A stretch of DNA of 64,000 nucleotides from Sagittula marina (GTDB taxonomy: Bacteria; Pseudomonadota; Alphaproteobacteria; Rhodobacterales; Rhodobacteraceae). The stretch covers positions 310,001-374,000 of the forward strand of contig NZ_JACIEJ010000004.1 of the NCBI RefSeq assembly GCF_014196795.1. The letters are read 5' to 3'. Both the position numbers and the translations under genes were made by a program. The notes under the pieces were generated by a model. It did not search any database. It was given only the letters and a program-made list of their open reading frames with translations, and was not told the origin of the DNA. This document shows positions 35,354-45,319 of this stretch, piece after piece. How positions within the stretch are numbered: position 1 is the stretch's first letter; each line of letters starts with the position of its first letter.

Positions 35354-38300
35354 TCATACGCCGGGGGAACGCCTCAGGTCCAGTGTCATCGGGAACTCCG
35401 GATGCGGTGCCTCCGACGCGGGCCAGAATGTGCCCGGTGTATGGCCGTTGCCCTCGAACCGTGCCAGACGGCGCGCGTCCGCCTCGTTGGTGTTCACCGG
35501 GAAGGTGTCGTAGTTGCGTCCGCCGGGATGGGCCACATGGTAGGTGCACCCCCCGAGCGAGCGCCCCGACCACGTGTCAAAGATGTCGAACACCAGCGGT
35601 GCGTCGACCCCCAGCACCGGATGAAGCGCCTCTGCGGGTTGCCATGCCTTGAACCGCACGCCGCCCACTTTCACACCGCTTTCGCCCGTGTCGGTCAACG
35701 GCACCTGCCGCTTGTTGCAGGTGACGATATAGCGGTCCGGGTTCAGCGTGGTCAGCTGCACCTGCATCCGCTCCACCGAGCTGTCGGTGTAGCGCACCGT
35801 GCCACCAATCGCGCCGCGTTCGCCCAGCACGTGCCAGGGTTCCAGCGCTTGCCGCACCTCCAGCTTTGCCCCTTCGTAGGAGACTTCGCCTGCGAAGGGA
35901 AAGCGGAACTCTTTTTGCGCTTCGAACCATTCGGGGCGGAGCGTGAAACCGTTGTCATCAAGGTCGCGCAGCACGTCCATGAAATCCGCCCAGACAAAGT
36001 GCGGCAGCATGAAACGGTCATGCAGCTGCGTGCCCCAGCGCACCGGCTTGCCCTTGATCGGGTTTTTCCACAGCCGCGCAAGGATCGCGCGGACCAGCAG
36101 TTGCTGCGCCAGCGACATGCGCGGATCGGGGGGCATCTCGAAGCCGCGAAATTCCAGCAGACCCAACCGGCCCGTCGGCCCATCCGGAGAGAACATCTTG
36201 TCGATGCACAGCTCTGCCCGGTGAGTGTTGCCCGTCACGTCGATCAACATGTTGCGCAGCAGCCGATCCACCAACCACGGCGCGGGCTGCGGCATATCCT
36301 CGCCCGGATCGGGGATCTGCGACAACGCGATTTCCAATTCATACAGCGTATCGTGCCGCGCCTCGTCGATGCGCGGGGCCTGCGATGTCGGCCCGATGAA
36401 CATGCCCGAGAACAGGTAGGACAGCGCCGGATGTCGCTGCCAGTACAACACAAGTGACCGCAGAAGATCGGGTCGCCGCAGGAACGGCGAATCGTAGGTG
36501 GTGGCCCCGCCCACAACGACGTGGTTGCCGCCGCCGGTGCCCACATGCTTGCCGTCGATCATGAACTTTTCCGCGCCCAGACGACAGGCGCGCGCATCCT
36601 CGTAGACGCCTTCGGTGATCGCCACGCAGTCCTGCCAGTTTTGCGCCGGGTGAATGTTCACCTCGATCACACCGGGGTCGGGCGCAACGCGGATCACGTT
36701 CAGACGCGGATCATTGGGTGGCGCGTATCCTTCGATGTGGATCGGCAGGCCCAGCTCCTCGGCGGTGGTTTCTGCCGCGGCCAGCAGTTCAAGGTAATCC
36801 TCCAACGCGCCCACTGGCGGCATGAACAGGCACAGGCGCCCGTCGCGCGGCTCTATGGCGATGGCCGTGCGCACGTAGCCCAGTGCGGGATCGACCCCCT
36901 CCATCATCATGGGGTTCTGTGCGGCGCGGTCGCTGCCGCTTTCCTCAGCTTTCAGCCCGGAGACCGGCTGCTTGTGCTGCTCTGTCACCTCGGGCAGCAT
37001 GCTGGTTTCTTCGGCAGCGATCTTTTCCAGTTCGTCGAGGATCAGGCGACGTCGCTCGTCGAGCTCCTGATGGAAATCCGGCAGCGCAGCCACGGGCGTG
37101 CTGGGATCGGCCTCATAGGTATAGGGATACTGCGAGGCCGGAATATGCGGCAGCGTGCCCAAGGGCAGACGAAAGCCAACCGGGCTGTCGCCGGGGATCA
37201 GGAACATGTGACCGCGACGGGTCTTCCAATGCTCCGACACCCACTTCGATGCGCGCGCCTTCCCCTGCCAACGTTGAATGGGAAGGATGTGTCCGGCGGG
37301 CTTGGTCAACCCCCGATTGAACACCCGCGCAATCCGGGCGCGGGCCTCCGGATCCTTCAGCTTGGGATCCTCGGGCGTCACGTTGACCGGCAGCCCGGCC
37401 TCCCTCAGCACCCACTCGGCGGGGTCTTCGAAAGCGGGCCGCACAAAGTCATCCTCGATGCCAAGCGTCCTGGCAAAGGTCTGCATGAAGCGTTCTGAGT
37501 CCTCCGCCTCCGCACCGGTTTGCGTTTCCGGCGCCACCAGATCGGGGTTTTTCCAGATCGGCTCGCCATCACGTCGCCAGAACAGCGAGAACGTCCAGCG
37601 CGGCAATGTCTCGCCCGGATACCATTTGCCCTGACCGTAATGCAGGAAGCCACCGGGCGCGAAGCGCGTGCGCAGCTTGCGGATCAGCTGGTCGGCGCGG
37701 TCACGCTTGGTCGGCCCCACGGCGGCGGTGTTCCATTCCTCGCTTTCGAAATCGTCGATGCTGACAAAGGTAGGCTCGCCGCCCATGGTCAGGCGCATAT
37801 CCTCGGCTTCCATGACGGCATCGACCTCACGCCCGAGCTTGTCCAGCGCCTGCCAGCTTTCCTCCGAGAACGGCTTGGTGATGCGCGGATGTTCCGCGAC
37901 GCGGTGTACCTCCATCTCGAAGTTGAAGTCCGTCTGCGTGTCCGGATCGCCCTGAAAGCCGCCCACGATGGGCGCGGCATTGGCGTAATGCGGCGTCGCA
38001 GCCAGTGGGATGTGGCTTTCGCCGGTCATCAGGCCGGAGGTCGGATCAAGCCCGAGCCAGCCCGCGCCGGGCAGATAGACCTCGCACCAGGCATGCAAAT
38101 CGGTAAAGTCGTGATCCGTGCCGGAGGGGCCGTCCAGCGCCTCCAGATCCGGTTTCAGCTGGATCAGGTAGCCAGACACAAACCGCGTGGCAAATCCCAG
38201 ATGCCGCAGGATATTGATCAGCAACCACGACGTGTCCCGGCACGAGCCAGAGCCCTTTTCCAGCGTTTCCTCCGGCGTCTGCACGCCGGGCTCCATGCGG

Positions 38301-38779
38301 ATCAGGTAGTCGATTTCCGCCTCAAGCCGCGCGTTCAACGCGACGAGAAAATCCACCGTCCCTGTCTTTTCGCGCGGAATGCTGTCGACCCAGGCCTTTA
38401 GCTTCGGCGTCAGATCCACAGCCTTGCGATACTGGTCCAGGTCGTTTTGCAGCTCGGCGGGATACTCGAACGGCCACTGCTGCGCCTCTTCCTCCAGGAA
38501 AAAGTCGAAGGGGTTGTAGACCGTCATATCCGCGACGAGGTCCACCTCGATTGAGAACTCTGTCACCGGCTCCGGAAAAACGAACCGTGCCAGCCAGTTG
38601 CCATAGATGTCCTGCTGGTGATTGACGAAGTGAGGCTCCGGCCCGACCTTCAGGCTGTGCGAGATCACCCGCGTCCGAGAGTGCGGCGCCGGGCGCAGGC
38701 GGATGATCTGCGGTGAGAGCTTGACCGGCCGGTCGTACTTGTAGTGCGTCAGGTGACGAATGCTCGCGGTGATCGCCAT
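35354..38779 (-). CDS. transglutaminase / DUF2126 fusion protein
   Basis: The 1141-residue protein starts with a beta domain ([20 protein letters not shown]), then a transglutaminase core (about 150-260) with catalytic Cys about 181 in GSCRDTSW, His about 230 in LHAWCEVYL and Asp about 243 in GLDPTSG. A very long DUF2126 region (about 290-1120) follows, with [60 protein letters not shown] and a late motif [17 protein letters not shown]2126 has been related to glutamine-synthetase/GCS-like amidoligases in published sequence analyses; no product is known. The ATG at 38779 has GGGGG five bases upstream. It is first in a three-gene leftward operon. Confidence 0.9.
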   Translation of the reverse strand: MAITASIRHLTHYKYDRPVKLSPQIIRLRPAPHSRTRVISHSLKVGPEPHFVNHQQDIYGNWLARFVFPEPVTEFSIEVDLVADMTVYNPFDFFLEEEAQQWPFEYPAELQNDLDQYRKAVDLTPKLKAWVDSIPREKTGTVDFLVALNARLEAEIDYLIRMEPGVQTPEETLEKGSGSCRDTSWLLINILRHLGFATRFVSGYLIQLKPDLEALDGPSGTDHDFTDLHAWCEVYLPGAGWLGLDPTSGLMTGESHIPLAATPHYANAAPIVGGFQGDPDTQTDFNFEMEVHRVAEHPRITKPFSEESWQALDKLGREVDAVMEAEDMRLTMGGEPTFVSIDDFESEEWNTAAVGPTKRDRADQLIRKLRTRFAPGGFLHYGQGKWYPGETLPRWTFSLFWRRDGEPIWKNPDLVAPETQTGAEAEDSERFMQTFARTLGIEDDFVRPAFEDPAEWVLREAGLPVNVTPEDPKLKDPEARARIARVFNRGLTKPAGHILPIQRWQGKARASKWVSEHWKTRRGHMFLIPGDSPVGFRLPLGTLPHIPASQYPYTYEADPSTPVAALPDFHQELDERRRLILDELEKIAAEETSMLPEVTEQHKQPVSGLKAEESGSDRAAQNPMMMEGVDPALGYVRTAIAIEPRDGRLCLFMPPVGALEDYLELLAAAETTAEELGLPIHIEGYAPPNDPRLNVIRVAPDPGVIEVNIHPAQNWQDCVAITEGVYEDARACRLGAEKFMIDGKHVGTGGGNHVVVGGATTYDSPFLRRPDLLRSLVLYWQRHPALSYLFSGMFIGPTSQAPRIDEARHDTLYELEIALSQIPDPGEDMPQPAPWLVDRLLRNMLIDVTGNTHRAELCIDKMFSPDGPTGRLGLLEFRGFEMPPDPRMSLAQQLLVRAILARLWKNPIKGKPVRWGTQLHDRFMLPHFVWADFMDVLRDLDDNGFTLRPEWFEAQKEFRFPFAGEVSYEGAKLEVRQALEPWHVLGERGAIGGTVRYTDSSVERMQVQLTTLNPDRYIVTCNKRQVPLTDTGESGVKVGGVRFKAWQPAEALHPVLGVDAPLVFDIFDTWSGRSLGGCTYHVAHPGGRNYDTFPVNTNEADARRLARFEGNGHTPGTFWPASEAPHPEFPMTLDLRRSPGV

Positions 38780-39011
38780 GAAGGCCCCCATTGCTGCGTT
38801 AACCCTCACAAGACATTTATGTGCCGATGAAGTAAAGCGAACCTATGCACAGCAGCACAATCGGCAGGCATCTGCACAGGGTCCGCCCAAAATCATCGCA
38901 AAGCGCGGAACGGCTCAGCGAGGCCAGGCCTCTTCGCGCAGCATGGATTGACCGAGTACCCGTTATGCGAAATCAGTCAATCAATTTAATCATTAATAGA
39001 TTGTATTCAGC

Positions 39012-40013
39012 ATGACCTTTGCCAGCCTTTCCGTGATCCATGCCAGCCTCCTTTTCGTGGCCAGCCAAGCCTTTGGTCAGACAGCGGAGTTTACCGATTT
39101 CTCACCGAACCCCGGCACCCTCGGCGCGCTGCTGCATGTGCCTCCTGACACTTCGCCCGGCCTGCCCTTGGTCGTGGCTCTGCACGGCTGCACGCAACAG
39201 GCTGCCGACTTCGATAACGAGACAGGGTTGGCGAACCTCGCGGACGCAACGCCTTTCCTGCTGCTCTTGCCGAACCAGAACCCCGCCAACATGTCCAACC
39301 AGTGTTTCCGCTTCTACGATCAGGCTGACAACCGTCCCGGTCAGGGCGAAAGCGCATCCATTCTGGCGATGATCGACGCGGTTCTGGCGCAACACGACGC
39401 CGACCCGGCCCGCGTCTATATTCTCGGCCTTTCTGGTGGCGGCGGCATGACGGCTGCGATGATGGCCAACCACCCTGAGCGCTTTGCCGGTGGCGCGATC
39501 CTTGCCGGGGTGCCTTACGGCTGCAATCGCCCCGCCAGCGCGTGGGACTGGCTGTGGTCGGTTTACCATTACATGCCCGTCGATGGGCTGGATGCCACCT
39601 ACGCCTGCGGCATTTATGGGTACGACGCCTCAGACCGAAGCCCTCGGGACTGGGCCAGCTATGTGACCGCCGTCTCTGGCCCGCGAGACACATGGCCGCT
39701 GCTCTCCTTGTGGCAAGGCGGCGCTGATGACACCGTCGATCCCCGCAACCTGCAAGAGCTCACCGATCAATGGACTGCGGTGCAAGGGCTCGACCAGACC
39801 CCCGACCTGATCCAGAGTATCGGCACCGCGACCCGAAGCGTCTATACGGATAACAGCGGCGCCGCCCGGATCGAGACATGGGCGCTGCCGGGTTTCGACC
39901 ACGCAGTGCCGATTGATCCCGAAAACGCCTGTGGCACAGCAGGCCCGCACATCGCCGATGCTGACCTGTGTGCCGTGCGCCACATCGCGGCGTTTTGGGG
40001 ACTGACACCCTGA
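39012..40013 (+). CDS. secreted PHB-depolymerase/feruloyl-esterase-like hydrolase
   Basis: The 333-residue protein has a signal peptide (about 1-22, ending AFGQ) and an alpha/beta hydrolase fold of the LpqC/extracellular poly(3-hydroxybutyrate) depolymerase family. LPLVVALHGCTQQAADFDNE is the oxyanion region; YILGLSGGGGMTAAMMANHP holds the catalytic serine (usually GLSAGG in this family); SLWQGGADDTVDP carries the likely aspartate; WALPGFDHAVPID the likely histidine. Several cysteines may form disulphides. Secreted polyester or aromatic ester hydrolysis is expected; substrate is open. The promoter region upstream is AT-rich (TCAATCAATTTAATCATTAA). Confidence 0.82.
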   Translation: MTFASLSVIHASLLFVASQAFGQTAEFTDFSPNPGTLGALLHVPPDTSPGLPLVVALHGCTQQAADFDNETGLANLADATPFLLLLPNQNPANMSNQCFRFYDQADNRPGQGESASILAMIDAVLAQHDADPARVYILGLSGGGGMTAAMMANHPERFAGGAILAGVPYGCNRPASAWDWLWSVYHYMPVDGLDATYACGIYGYDASDRSPRDWASYVTAVSGPRDTWPLLSLWQGGADDTVDPRNLQELTDQWTAVQGLDQTPDLIQSIGTATRSVYTDNSGAARIETWALPGFDHAVPIDPENACGTAGPHIADADLCAVRHIAAFWGLTP

Positions 40014-40165
40014 CAAAACGGACCGCGCGCGCCTTGGTATCGGGCCGCAGAGGCCCCCTGACGCCTCGTTCACCTTTGCCCAATTCTGTCGCGGTTCATC
40101 GTTCAACGCACCCCCGCAGACTCGTAAAAGTTGACTCAAAGTTAAATCTGAGCAAGCATACTGGT

Positions 40166-40402
40166 ATGACACCAGTCCTAGCAGCCTACATCAAGGCCGA
40201 GTTCTCCGGTCAGCCCGAAGCCTTTTTACAAATGGTTGAGGATCGCCTTTTCGCGGAGCGCCGCTCCCGATGGAAAGGCCGGCTGCTTGTGCTGGACTAC
40301 CGCAAGGACACAGGCCACGTTACCGTGGGCGACACCTATGCCGAAGCGGTCGAAGAAACGCTGCCTTGGGATGAGTTTCGCACCTACGCCGCGCGGTGCT
40401 GA
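40166..40402 (+). CDS. small hypothetical protein
   Basis: The 78-residue frame from the ATG at 40166 encodes a charged soluble protein with EAFLQMVEDRLFAERRSRWK and VLDYRKDTGHVTVGDTYAEA. Residue composition looks like real protein rather than a shadow frame, and no competing frame exists. No strong ribosome binding site is present (GCAAGCATACTGGT precedes it). I do not recognise a family. Confidence 0.45.
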   Translation: MTPVLAAYIKAEFSGQPEAFLQMVEDRLFAERRSRWKGRLLVLDYRKDTGHVTVGDTYAEAVEETLPWDEFRTYAARC

Positions 40403-40710
40403 CCGGAACGTGTCAGACTTGGGCCTCCGCTCGGATTGCAGCCCCCGAAGATCGAAATATGCTTCTACGTGCCGGACTTTAACGTCTTGTTAAGATTCAC
40501 ATGTTCTTAAGGCTTTCGACCGATGGCATCGTCACCCCCGCTTGGTGAGGTTCCGCGCACGAGCCGGGGCAAATTGTCCAAATCGACGTTTCCATCGGTC
40601 ACGATCACCCATGGTCTTGCCAGCGAGGATGAGAGGGCGCGCTGAAAACACGGTGCTCTCGCATGAACACTGCTGTATTTCGGGGTTGGAGAGACCATCC
40701 CAAGAAACAG
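40403..40710. other. intergenic stretch, nothing recognised
   Basis: These 308 bases lie between the small hypothetical gene and the terminator of the polyol operon. Open frames here do not resemble proteins. Confidence 0.4.
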
Positions 40711-40748
40711 AAAAAGGCGCGCCCACCGACGGTTGGGCACGCCTTTTA
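40711..40748 (-). terminator. intrinsic terminator of the polyol operon
   Basis: On the minus strand AAAAGGCGTGCCCAACC pairs with GGTGGGCGCGCCTTTTT with few mismatches, ending in a T-run. It lies 20 bases after the mannitol dehydrogenase stop. Confidence 0.85.
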
Positions 40749-40768
40749 TGTCAGAGACTCAAGCGGCT

Positions 40769-42232
40769 TCAGCTGGCGAGATAGACGTTCAGTGTCGCGC
40801 GGGTGCCATCGCGCCAAAGCATGTTCAGCCATTTGGCAAAGCTCTCGGAAAAGCTGCCGTGCAGCGCGAGATCGCCGTAAATCTGGTGCTGCTCCAACCA
40901 ATGCGCCGGATCTTCCTTGGCTTTCATGGCCGCTTCGGTCAGCGCCTCCCACATCGGATCATTTGGCTCAATCACTGTGCCGTCTTCGCGCTGGCCGCTG
41001 CACATGCGGGCCCAGAGCGCCTCGACCAATGACAACCCTTCGATCGATCCCCTTGCCGCGATGGCATCACGCAAAATCGGCAACAAGAACCCGGTGTGCC
41101 GGGAAGATCCGTCAAAGGCCACGCGGCGTGTGGTGTCATGGATCATCGGGTTGGCGAAGCGACGTGCGATGAGGTCGGCGTACTCCGTGGGTGCCATGCC
41201 GGGCACAGGATGGACATAGGGCACGATGCACTCTGCCTCGACCTTGGCGAAAAATGCGCTGACATCCTCGTCTTGCATACACGATGCGATGGTCGGCAGT
41301 GACAGGATTTCAGCCGCGTTGGCCAAGACCTGATGGCCCGCGTTCAAGATGCGGATCTTCATCGCCTCGTAGACGTGCACATCGTCGGTAAAGGTCGCCC
41401 CCGCCAGTTCCCATTCCGGACGGCCCGCGCAGAAACTGTCTTCGATCACCCACTGACGAAAGTTCTCATGCGTGACCGGCGCCGCGTCATCAATGCCAAG
41501 CTCTTTGGCCAGCGCGACTTCCTTGGCACCGGTGGCAGGCACGATGCAATCGACCATGGAATTCGGGAAGGTGCAGCTTTCCTCGATCCAGGCAGCCAAA
41601 TTACGGTCGGACAGACGCGCGAGGCCCACGACGGTCTGTCGCAGGATGTCGCCGTTGCCCTGAAGGTTATCACAACTTTGCAGCGTGAAGGGGCCGGTTC
41701 CCGCGTCCTTGCGTGCCTTCAATGCACAGACGATCGCCCCGAAGGCCGTGCGCGGTGTATCGGGGTTGGCGGCGTCGTGCAGGATGTCCGCGTGCGCCTC
41801 GTCAAAGTCACCATTGGCGGTGACGTAATAGCCGCCCTCCGTGACGGTCAGCGCAACAATGCAGATTTCCTCCCGTGTCATGGCGTCGATGAGCGGGCGG
41901 TTGCCTTCGACGATTTCGATATAGTCAATCATCGACCCGGTGACCTCGGCGGACTGTCCTTTGGGGTCCAGTTCGATCAGGGTGGTCAGGCAATCCTGCG
42001 CCTTCAGACGGTCTCTCATGGCCGCATCGTAGGGCCGCACTCCCGCGCCAAGAATAGCCCAATCCTGTGCATGCCCCAGCTGCATCAGCTGGTGCAGATA
42101 CCACGCCTGATGCGCGCGGTGAAAGTTGCCAAGCCCGATGTGCACGATACCGGGCGTCAGCGCCGTCCGGTCGTAGGTGGGACGTTTGATGCCCTCGGGC
42201 AGCGAGCCCAATGTTGCGTTCGAGAGTTTCAT
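40769..42232 (-). CDS. mtlK: mannitol 2-dehydrogenase family (polyol dehydrogenase)
   Basis: The 487-residue long-chain polyol dehydrogenase oxidises mannitol (or arabinitol) to the ketose with NAD+. The Rossmann region is PGIVHIGLGNFHRAHQAWYL (about 27-46, GxGxFHRAH motif). The catalytic-site lysine lies in KIRILNAGHQVLAN, with VEGGYY-like TVTEGGYYVT and SCDNLQGNGD also typical. Length matches Rhodobacter MtlK. It is the last gene of the leftward smoEFG-K-like set, 192 bases after the ATPase gene. Confidence 0.92.
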   Translation of the reverse strand: MKLSNATLGSLPEGIKRPTYDRTALTPGIVHIGLGNFHRAHQAWYLHQLMQLGHAQDWAILGAGVRPYDAAMRDRLKAQDCLTTLIELDPKGQSAEVTGSMIDYIEIVEGNRPLIDAMTREEICIVALTVTEGGYYVTANGDFDEAHADILHDAANPDTPRTAFGAIVCALKARKDAGTGPFTLQSCDNLQGNGDILRQTVVGLARLSDRNLAAWIEESCTFPNSMVDCIVPATGAKEVALAKELGIDDAAPVTHENFRQWVIEDSFCAGRPEWELAGATFTDDVHVYEAMKIRILNAGHQVLANAAEILSLPTIASCMQDEDVSAFFAKVEAECIVPYVHPVPGMAPTEYADLIARRFANPMIHDTTRRVAFDGSSRHTGFLLPILRDAIAARGSIEGLSLVEALWARMCSGQREDGTVIEPNDPMWEALTEAAMKAKEDPAHWLEQHQIYGDLALHGSFSESFAKWLNMLWRDGTRATLNVYLAS

Positions 42233-42424
42233 ATCCGTGTCCTTTGCGGGCCGTACGCAGGTGGCCGACCCGTTAGCTCATTCATTTTGCCGCGTGTGCA
42301 CATGATCGGCGTCAGTGTCCACCGTGGTTGCACGCGCCCTTCACCACAGGTTTCGTGGCAAAGGGAAGCCCGTTTCCGCCTGCGCAAACAGGTCTTATCA
42401 GCGCGGTCTAACCCGCCAACCGTG

Positions 42425-43447
42425 TCAAGCGACGGCCAGCTCATCTTTCATACGCAGGCCATCGGCGCTGAAGCGATGGATCACGTCCGGGCGGGGCGTC
42501 AGGTAGATCTTGTCCCCGTGGGTCAAAGACACCTCGCCATCCGCGCGCACCGTTATGGTCTCTGCCAGCCCGGTTTCGTGGATGTGGAAAAACGTGTCCG
42601 ATCCCAGATGTTCCGCCACGCCGACGACACCGGACCAAAGACCGCTTTCGCTCGAAACATCAATGTGTTCGGGGCGAATGCCAATGGTGTGTGCGTCGTG
42701 CTTTGCGGCCTCTGGCCCTTCGATCAGGTTCATCTTAGGCGATCCGATGAAGCTTGCGACAAAGGTGTTGCGCGGCGTGCGGTACAGTTCCAGCGGCGAG
42801 CCGACCTGTTCCACATGGCCTGCCCGCAGCACGACGATCTTGTCGGCCATGGTCATGGCTTCGACCTGATCGTGCGTCACGTAGACCATCGTGGTCGCAA
42901 GCTTCTTGTGCAGCTCGCTGATCTCCATCCGCATCCCGACGCGCAGTGCTGCGTCAAGGTTGGACAGCGGTTCGTCGAACAGGAATGCGGAGGGTTCGCG
43001 TACGATGGCCCGGCCGATGGCCACGCGCTGACGCTGACCACCGGACAGCTGCCCAGGCTTACGGTCAAGATAATCCGTCAGGTTCAGCGCGCCGGCGGCC
43101 TTGGCAATGCGGCGGTCTTGCTCCGCCTGGTCCATGCCCGCCATCTTCATCGGAAAGGCGATGTTCTTGCGCACGGACATGTGCGGATACAGTGCGTAGG
43201 ACTGGAACACCATGGCCAGACCGCGCTTTGCGGGTGGCAGGCCTGTGGCGTCCTTACCGTCGATCACGATGCGTCCGTCGGTGGTGTCCTCCAGCCCTGC
43301 GATGAGGCGCAGAAGCGTGGATTTACCGCAGCCCGACGGGCCGACAAAAACGGTGAATTCACCATCTTCGATGGTCAGATCCAGTGGCGGAATGACCTCG
43401 GCTTCTCCGAAACGTTTGACGACTTTCTCGAGAACAATGCGTCCCAT
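42425..43447 (-). CDS. smoK: polyol ABC transporter ATP-binding protein
   Basis: The 340-residue UgpC/MalK-type ATPase powers uptake of polyols. Walker A is GPSGCGKST, signature [15 protein letters not shown], Walker [13 protein letters not shown]-loop [13 protein letters not shown]-terminal regulatory TOBE-like domain starts at about 235 ([10 protein letters not shown]). The start at 43447 follows GAGAGAGACTT; the open frame extends five codons upstream without a better site. It lies 48 bases after the second permease. Confidence 0.93.
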   Translation of the reverse strand: MGRIVLEKVVKRFGEAEVIPPLDLTIEDGEFTVFVGPSGCGKSTLLRLIAGLEDTTDGRIVIDGKDATGLPPAKRGLAMVFQSYALYPHMSVRKNIAFPMKMAGMDQAEQDRRIAKAAGALNLTDYLDRKPGQLSGGQRQRVAIGRAIVREPSAFLFDEPLSNLDAALRVGMRMEISELHKKLATTMVYVTHDQVEAMTMADKIVVLRAGHVEQVGSPLELYRTPRNTFVASFIGSPKMNLIEGPEAAKHDAHTIGIRPEHIDVSSESGLWSGVVGVAEHLGSDTFFHIHETGLAETITVRADGEVSLTHGDKIYLTPRPDVIHRFSADGLRMKDELAVA

Positions 43448-43495
43448 AAGTCTCTCTCCCAATACGTGCCCTATCGCTTTCGCGGCTAGAGGGCT

Positions 43496-44326
43496 TTATT
43501 TCACCGCGCCGAAGGTCAGGCCACGGACGAGTTGCTTTTGGCTGAACCAGCCAAGAATGAGGATCGGCGCAATGGCCATGGTGGACGCCGCCGACAGTTT
43601 GGCGAAGAACAGGCCCTCGGGTGAGGAGTAGCTGGCAATGAAGGCCGTGAGCGGGGCTGCCTCCGCTGCGGTCAGGTTGAGGGTCCAGAACGCCTCGTTC
43701 CACGCCAGGATCAGGTTCAGCAACACCGTGGAGGCAATCCCCGGCAGCGCCATCGGCGTCAGCACGTGGATGATCTCTTCCTTCAGTCCAGCCCCATCCA
43801 TCCGCGCCGCTTCGAGGATCTCGCCAGGAATTTCGCGGAAGTAGGTATACAGCATCCAGACGATGATTGGCAGGTTGATCAGCATCAGCACGATGATCAG
43901 GCCGATCTTGCTGTCCAGAATGCCCAGCTTAATGAACAGCAGGTAAATCGGGTACAGCACGCCAACCGCCGGCAGCATCTTGGTCGAGAGCATCCAGAGC
44001 AGGATGTCCTTTGTCCGCCGCCCCGGCACGAAAGCCATGGACCACGCGGCAGGCACCGCGATGATCACGCCCAGCAGGGTGGACCCGCCGGCGATGGCAA
44101 TCGAGTTCCACAGGAACTTGCCGTAGTTGGATCGCTCCATGACCACACCGTAGTTTTCCAGCGTCCAGTCGAAGAAGAAGAAGACCGGCGGATCGGCGAT
44201 GGCGGTGGCCTCGGTCTTGAACGAGGTCAGGATGGTCCAGAGGATGGGGAAGAAGATCAGCAGACCGATCGCCCAGGCGAGTGCGGTGTTGATCGCTTTG
44301 CGTTGTGTCGTAACAGCTCGAGCCAT
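43496..44326 (-). CDS. smoG: polyol ABC transporter permease (MalG type)
   Basis: The 276-residue inner-membrane protein has six hydrophobic segments (first AWAIGLLIFFPILWTILTS). It has the EAA loop that docks the ATPase, EAARMDGAGLKEEIIHVLTP. It follows the other permease by nine bases and precedes the ATPase, the order seen in Rhodobacter smoEFGK. The start has GAGGGT about five bases upstream. Confidence 0.92.
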   Translation of the reverse strand: MARAVTTQRKAINTALAWAIGLLIFFPILWTILTSFKTEATAIADPPVFFFFDWTLENYGVVMERSNYGKFLWNSIAIAGGSTLLGVIIAVPAAWSMAFVPGRRTKDILLWMLSTKMLPAVGVLYPIYLLFIKLGILDSKIGLIIVLMLINLPIIVWMLYTYFREIPGEILEAARMDGAGLKEEIIHVLTPMALPGIASTVLLNLILAWNEAFWTLNLTAAEAAPLTAFIASYSSPEGLFFAKLSAASTMAIAPILILGWFSQKQLVRGLTFGAVK

Positions 44327-44335
44327 GATCTACCC

Positions 44336-45202
44336 TCAATTGTCCAGGTTCTTGCCGACGATCCGCATCAGGAATATCGCGACGATGTTGGCGAGGATGA
44401 TGGCATAGACGCCACCGGCGGAGCCCAGTCCGATGTTCTGACTTTCAAGAACACGCTGGTAGATCAGATAGGTCAGGGTCTTGGTGCCAAACGCGCCGCC
44501 CGTGGTGACGAAGATCTCTGCAAAGATGCCCAGAAGGAAAATCGTCTGGATCAGGATGACCACGGAAATCGCCCGCGACAAGTGCGGCAGGATGATGAAC
44601 CAGAACCGTTTCAGCGCCGGGGCACCGTCCATTTCCGCTGCTTCCAGCTGTTCGCTGTCGAGCGACTGGATCGCGGTCAGCAGGATCAGCGTGGCAAAAG
44701 GCAGCCACTGCCATGACACGATCAGGACAAGCGACGGCATGGACGCCTGGCTGAGCCATTGGATCGGCTCGGCCCCGAAGAACTCCCAGAGGTAAGAGAA
44801 CAGCCCGTAGTTGGCGTCCATGAAGAAGTTCTTCCAGACCAGCGCCGACACGGTCGGCATGACAAAGAAGGGGGCGATGACCAGAATGCGGACAGGCCCC
44901 TGCCCCCACATCGGCTGATCGAGCAGCAGCGCCAGCAAAATGCCCAGCACCGTGGTGATGATCAGAACGCCGCCCACAAGGACCAGCGTGGTCTGGATCG
45001 ACGGCCAGAAAGCCGAGGACGTGACAAAACGAACATAGTTTTCGAAGCCCACCCACCCAAGGTCGCCACCGCGCAGCGGCAGGTATTTCTTGAACGAGAA
45101 ATACAGCGTCATGGTAAGCGGGACGAGCATCCAGCCGAGCAGCAAGACAACGGCGGGTGCCATCATCAGCCGGGCGGCCGAGCGGGAATGCTGAGTGGCC
45201 AT
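44336..45202 (-). CDS. smoF: polyol ABC transporter permease (MalF type)
   Basis: The 288-residue inner-membrane protein has six hydrophobic segments (MMAPAVVLLLGWMLVPLTMT first). The EAA loop is EAAEMDGAPALKRFWFIILP. The start at 45202 follows GGGAGAAAG; the open frame extends 15 codons further without support. A partial terminator lies upstream between the binding protein gene and this gene, so expression is probably lower than that of the binding protein. Confidence 0.92.
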   Translation of the reverse strand: MATQHSRSAARLMMAPAVVLLLGWMLVPLTMTLYFSFKKYLPLRGGDLGWVGFENYVRFVTSSAFWPSIQTTLVLVGGVLIITTVLGILLALLLDQPMWGQGPVRILVIAPFFVMPTVSALVWKNFFMDANYGLFSYLWEFFGAEPIQWLSQASMPSLVLIVSWQWLPFATLILLTAIQSLDSEQLEAAEMDGAPALKRFWFIILPHLSRAISVVILIQTIFLLGIFAEIFVTTGGAFGTKTLTYLIYQRVLESQNIGLGSAGGVYAIILANIVAIFLMRIVGKNLDN

Positions 45203-45272
45203 CGGGTGCTTTCTCCCTGTTGACGGATCGCAAACGCCCGCCTTCAAAGGTTGGTAATAACGGTGAAAGATA

Positions 45273-45307
45273 GAAAAAAGCCGAGAGGCGGACGTGCCGC
45301 CCCTCGA
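45273..45307 (-). terminator. hairpin between binding-protein and permease genes
   Basis: On the minus strand CGAGGGGCGG and CCGCCTCTCG form a stem around CACGT, followed by GCTTTTTTC. A terminator at this place typically lets the binding-protein mRNA outnumber that of the permeases. Confidence 0.75.
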
Positions 45308-45319
45308 CCGGGAGGAGCC

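Noticed and set aside
34340-36457. 705-codon frame on the + strand
   Set aside because: It is antisense to the ATP-grasp/alpha-E and DUF2126 genes, whose domains are unmistakable.
41333-43489. 718-codon frame on the + strand
   Set aside because: It is antisense to mtlK and smoK, both clear family members.
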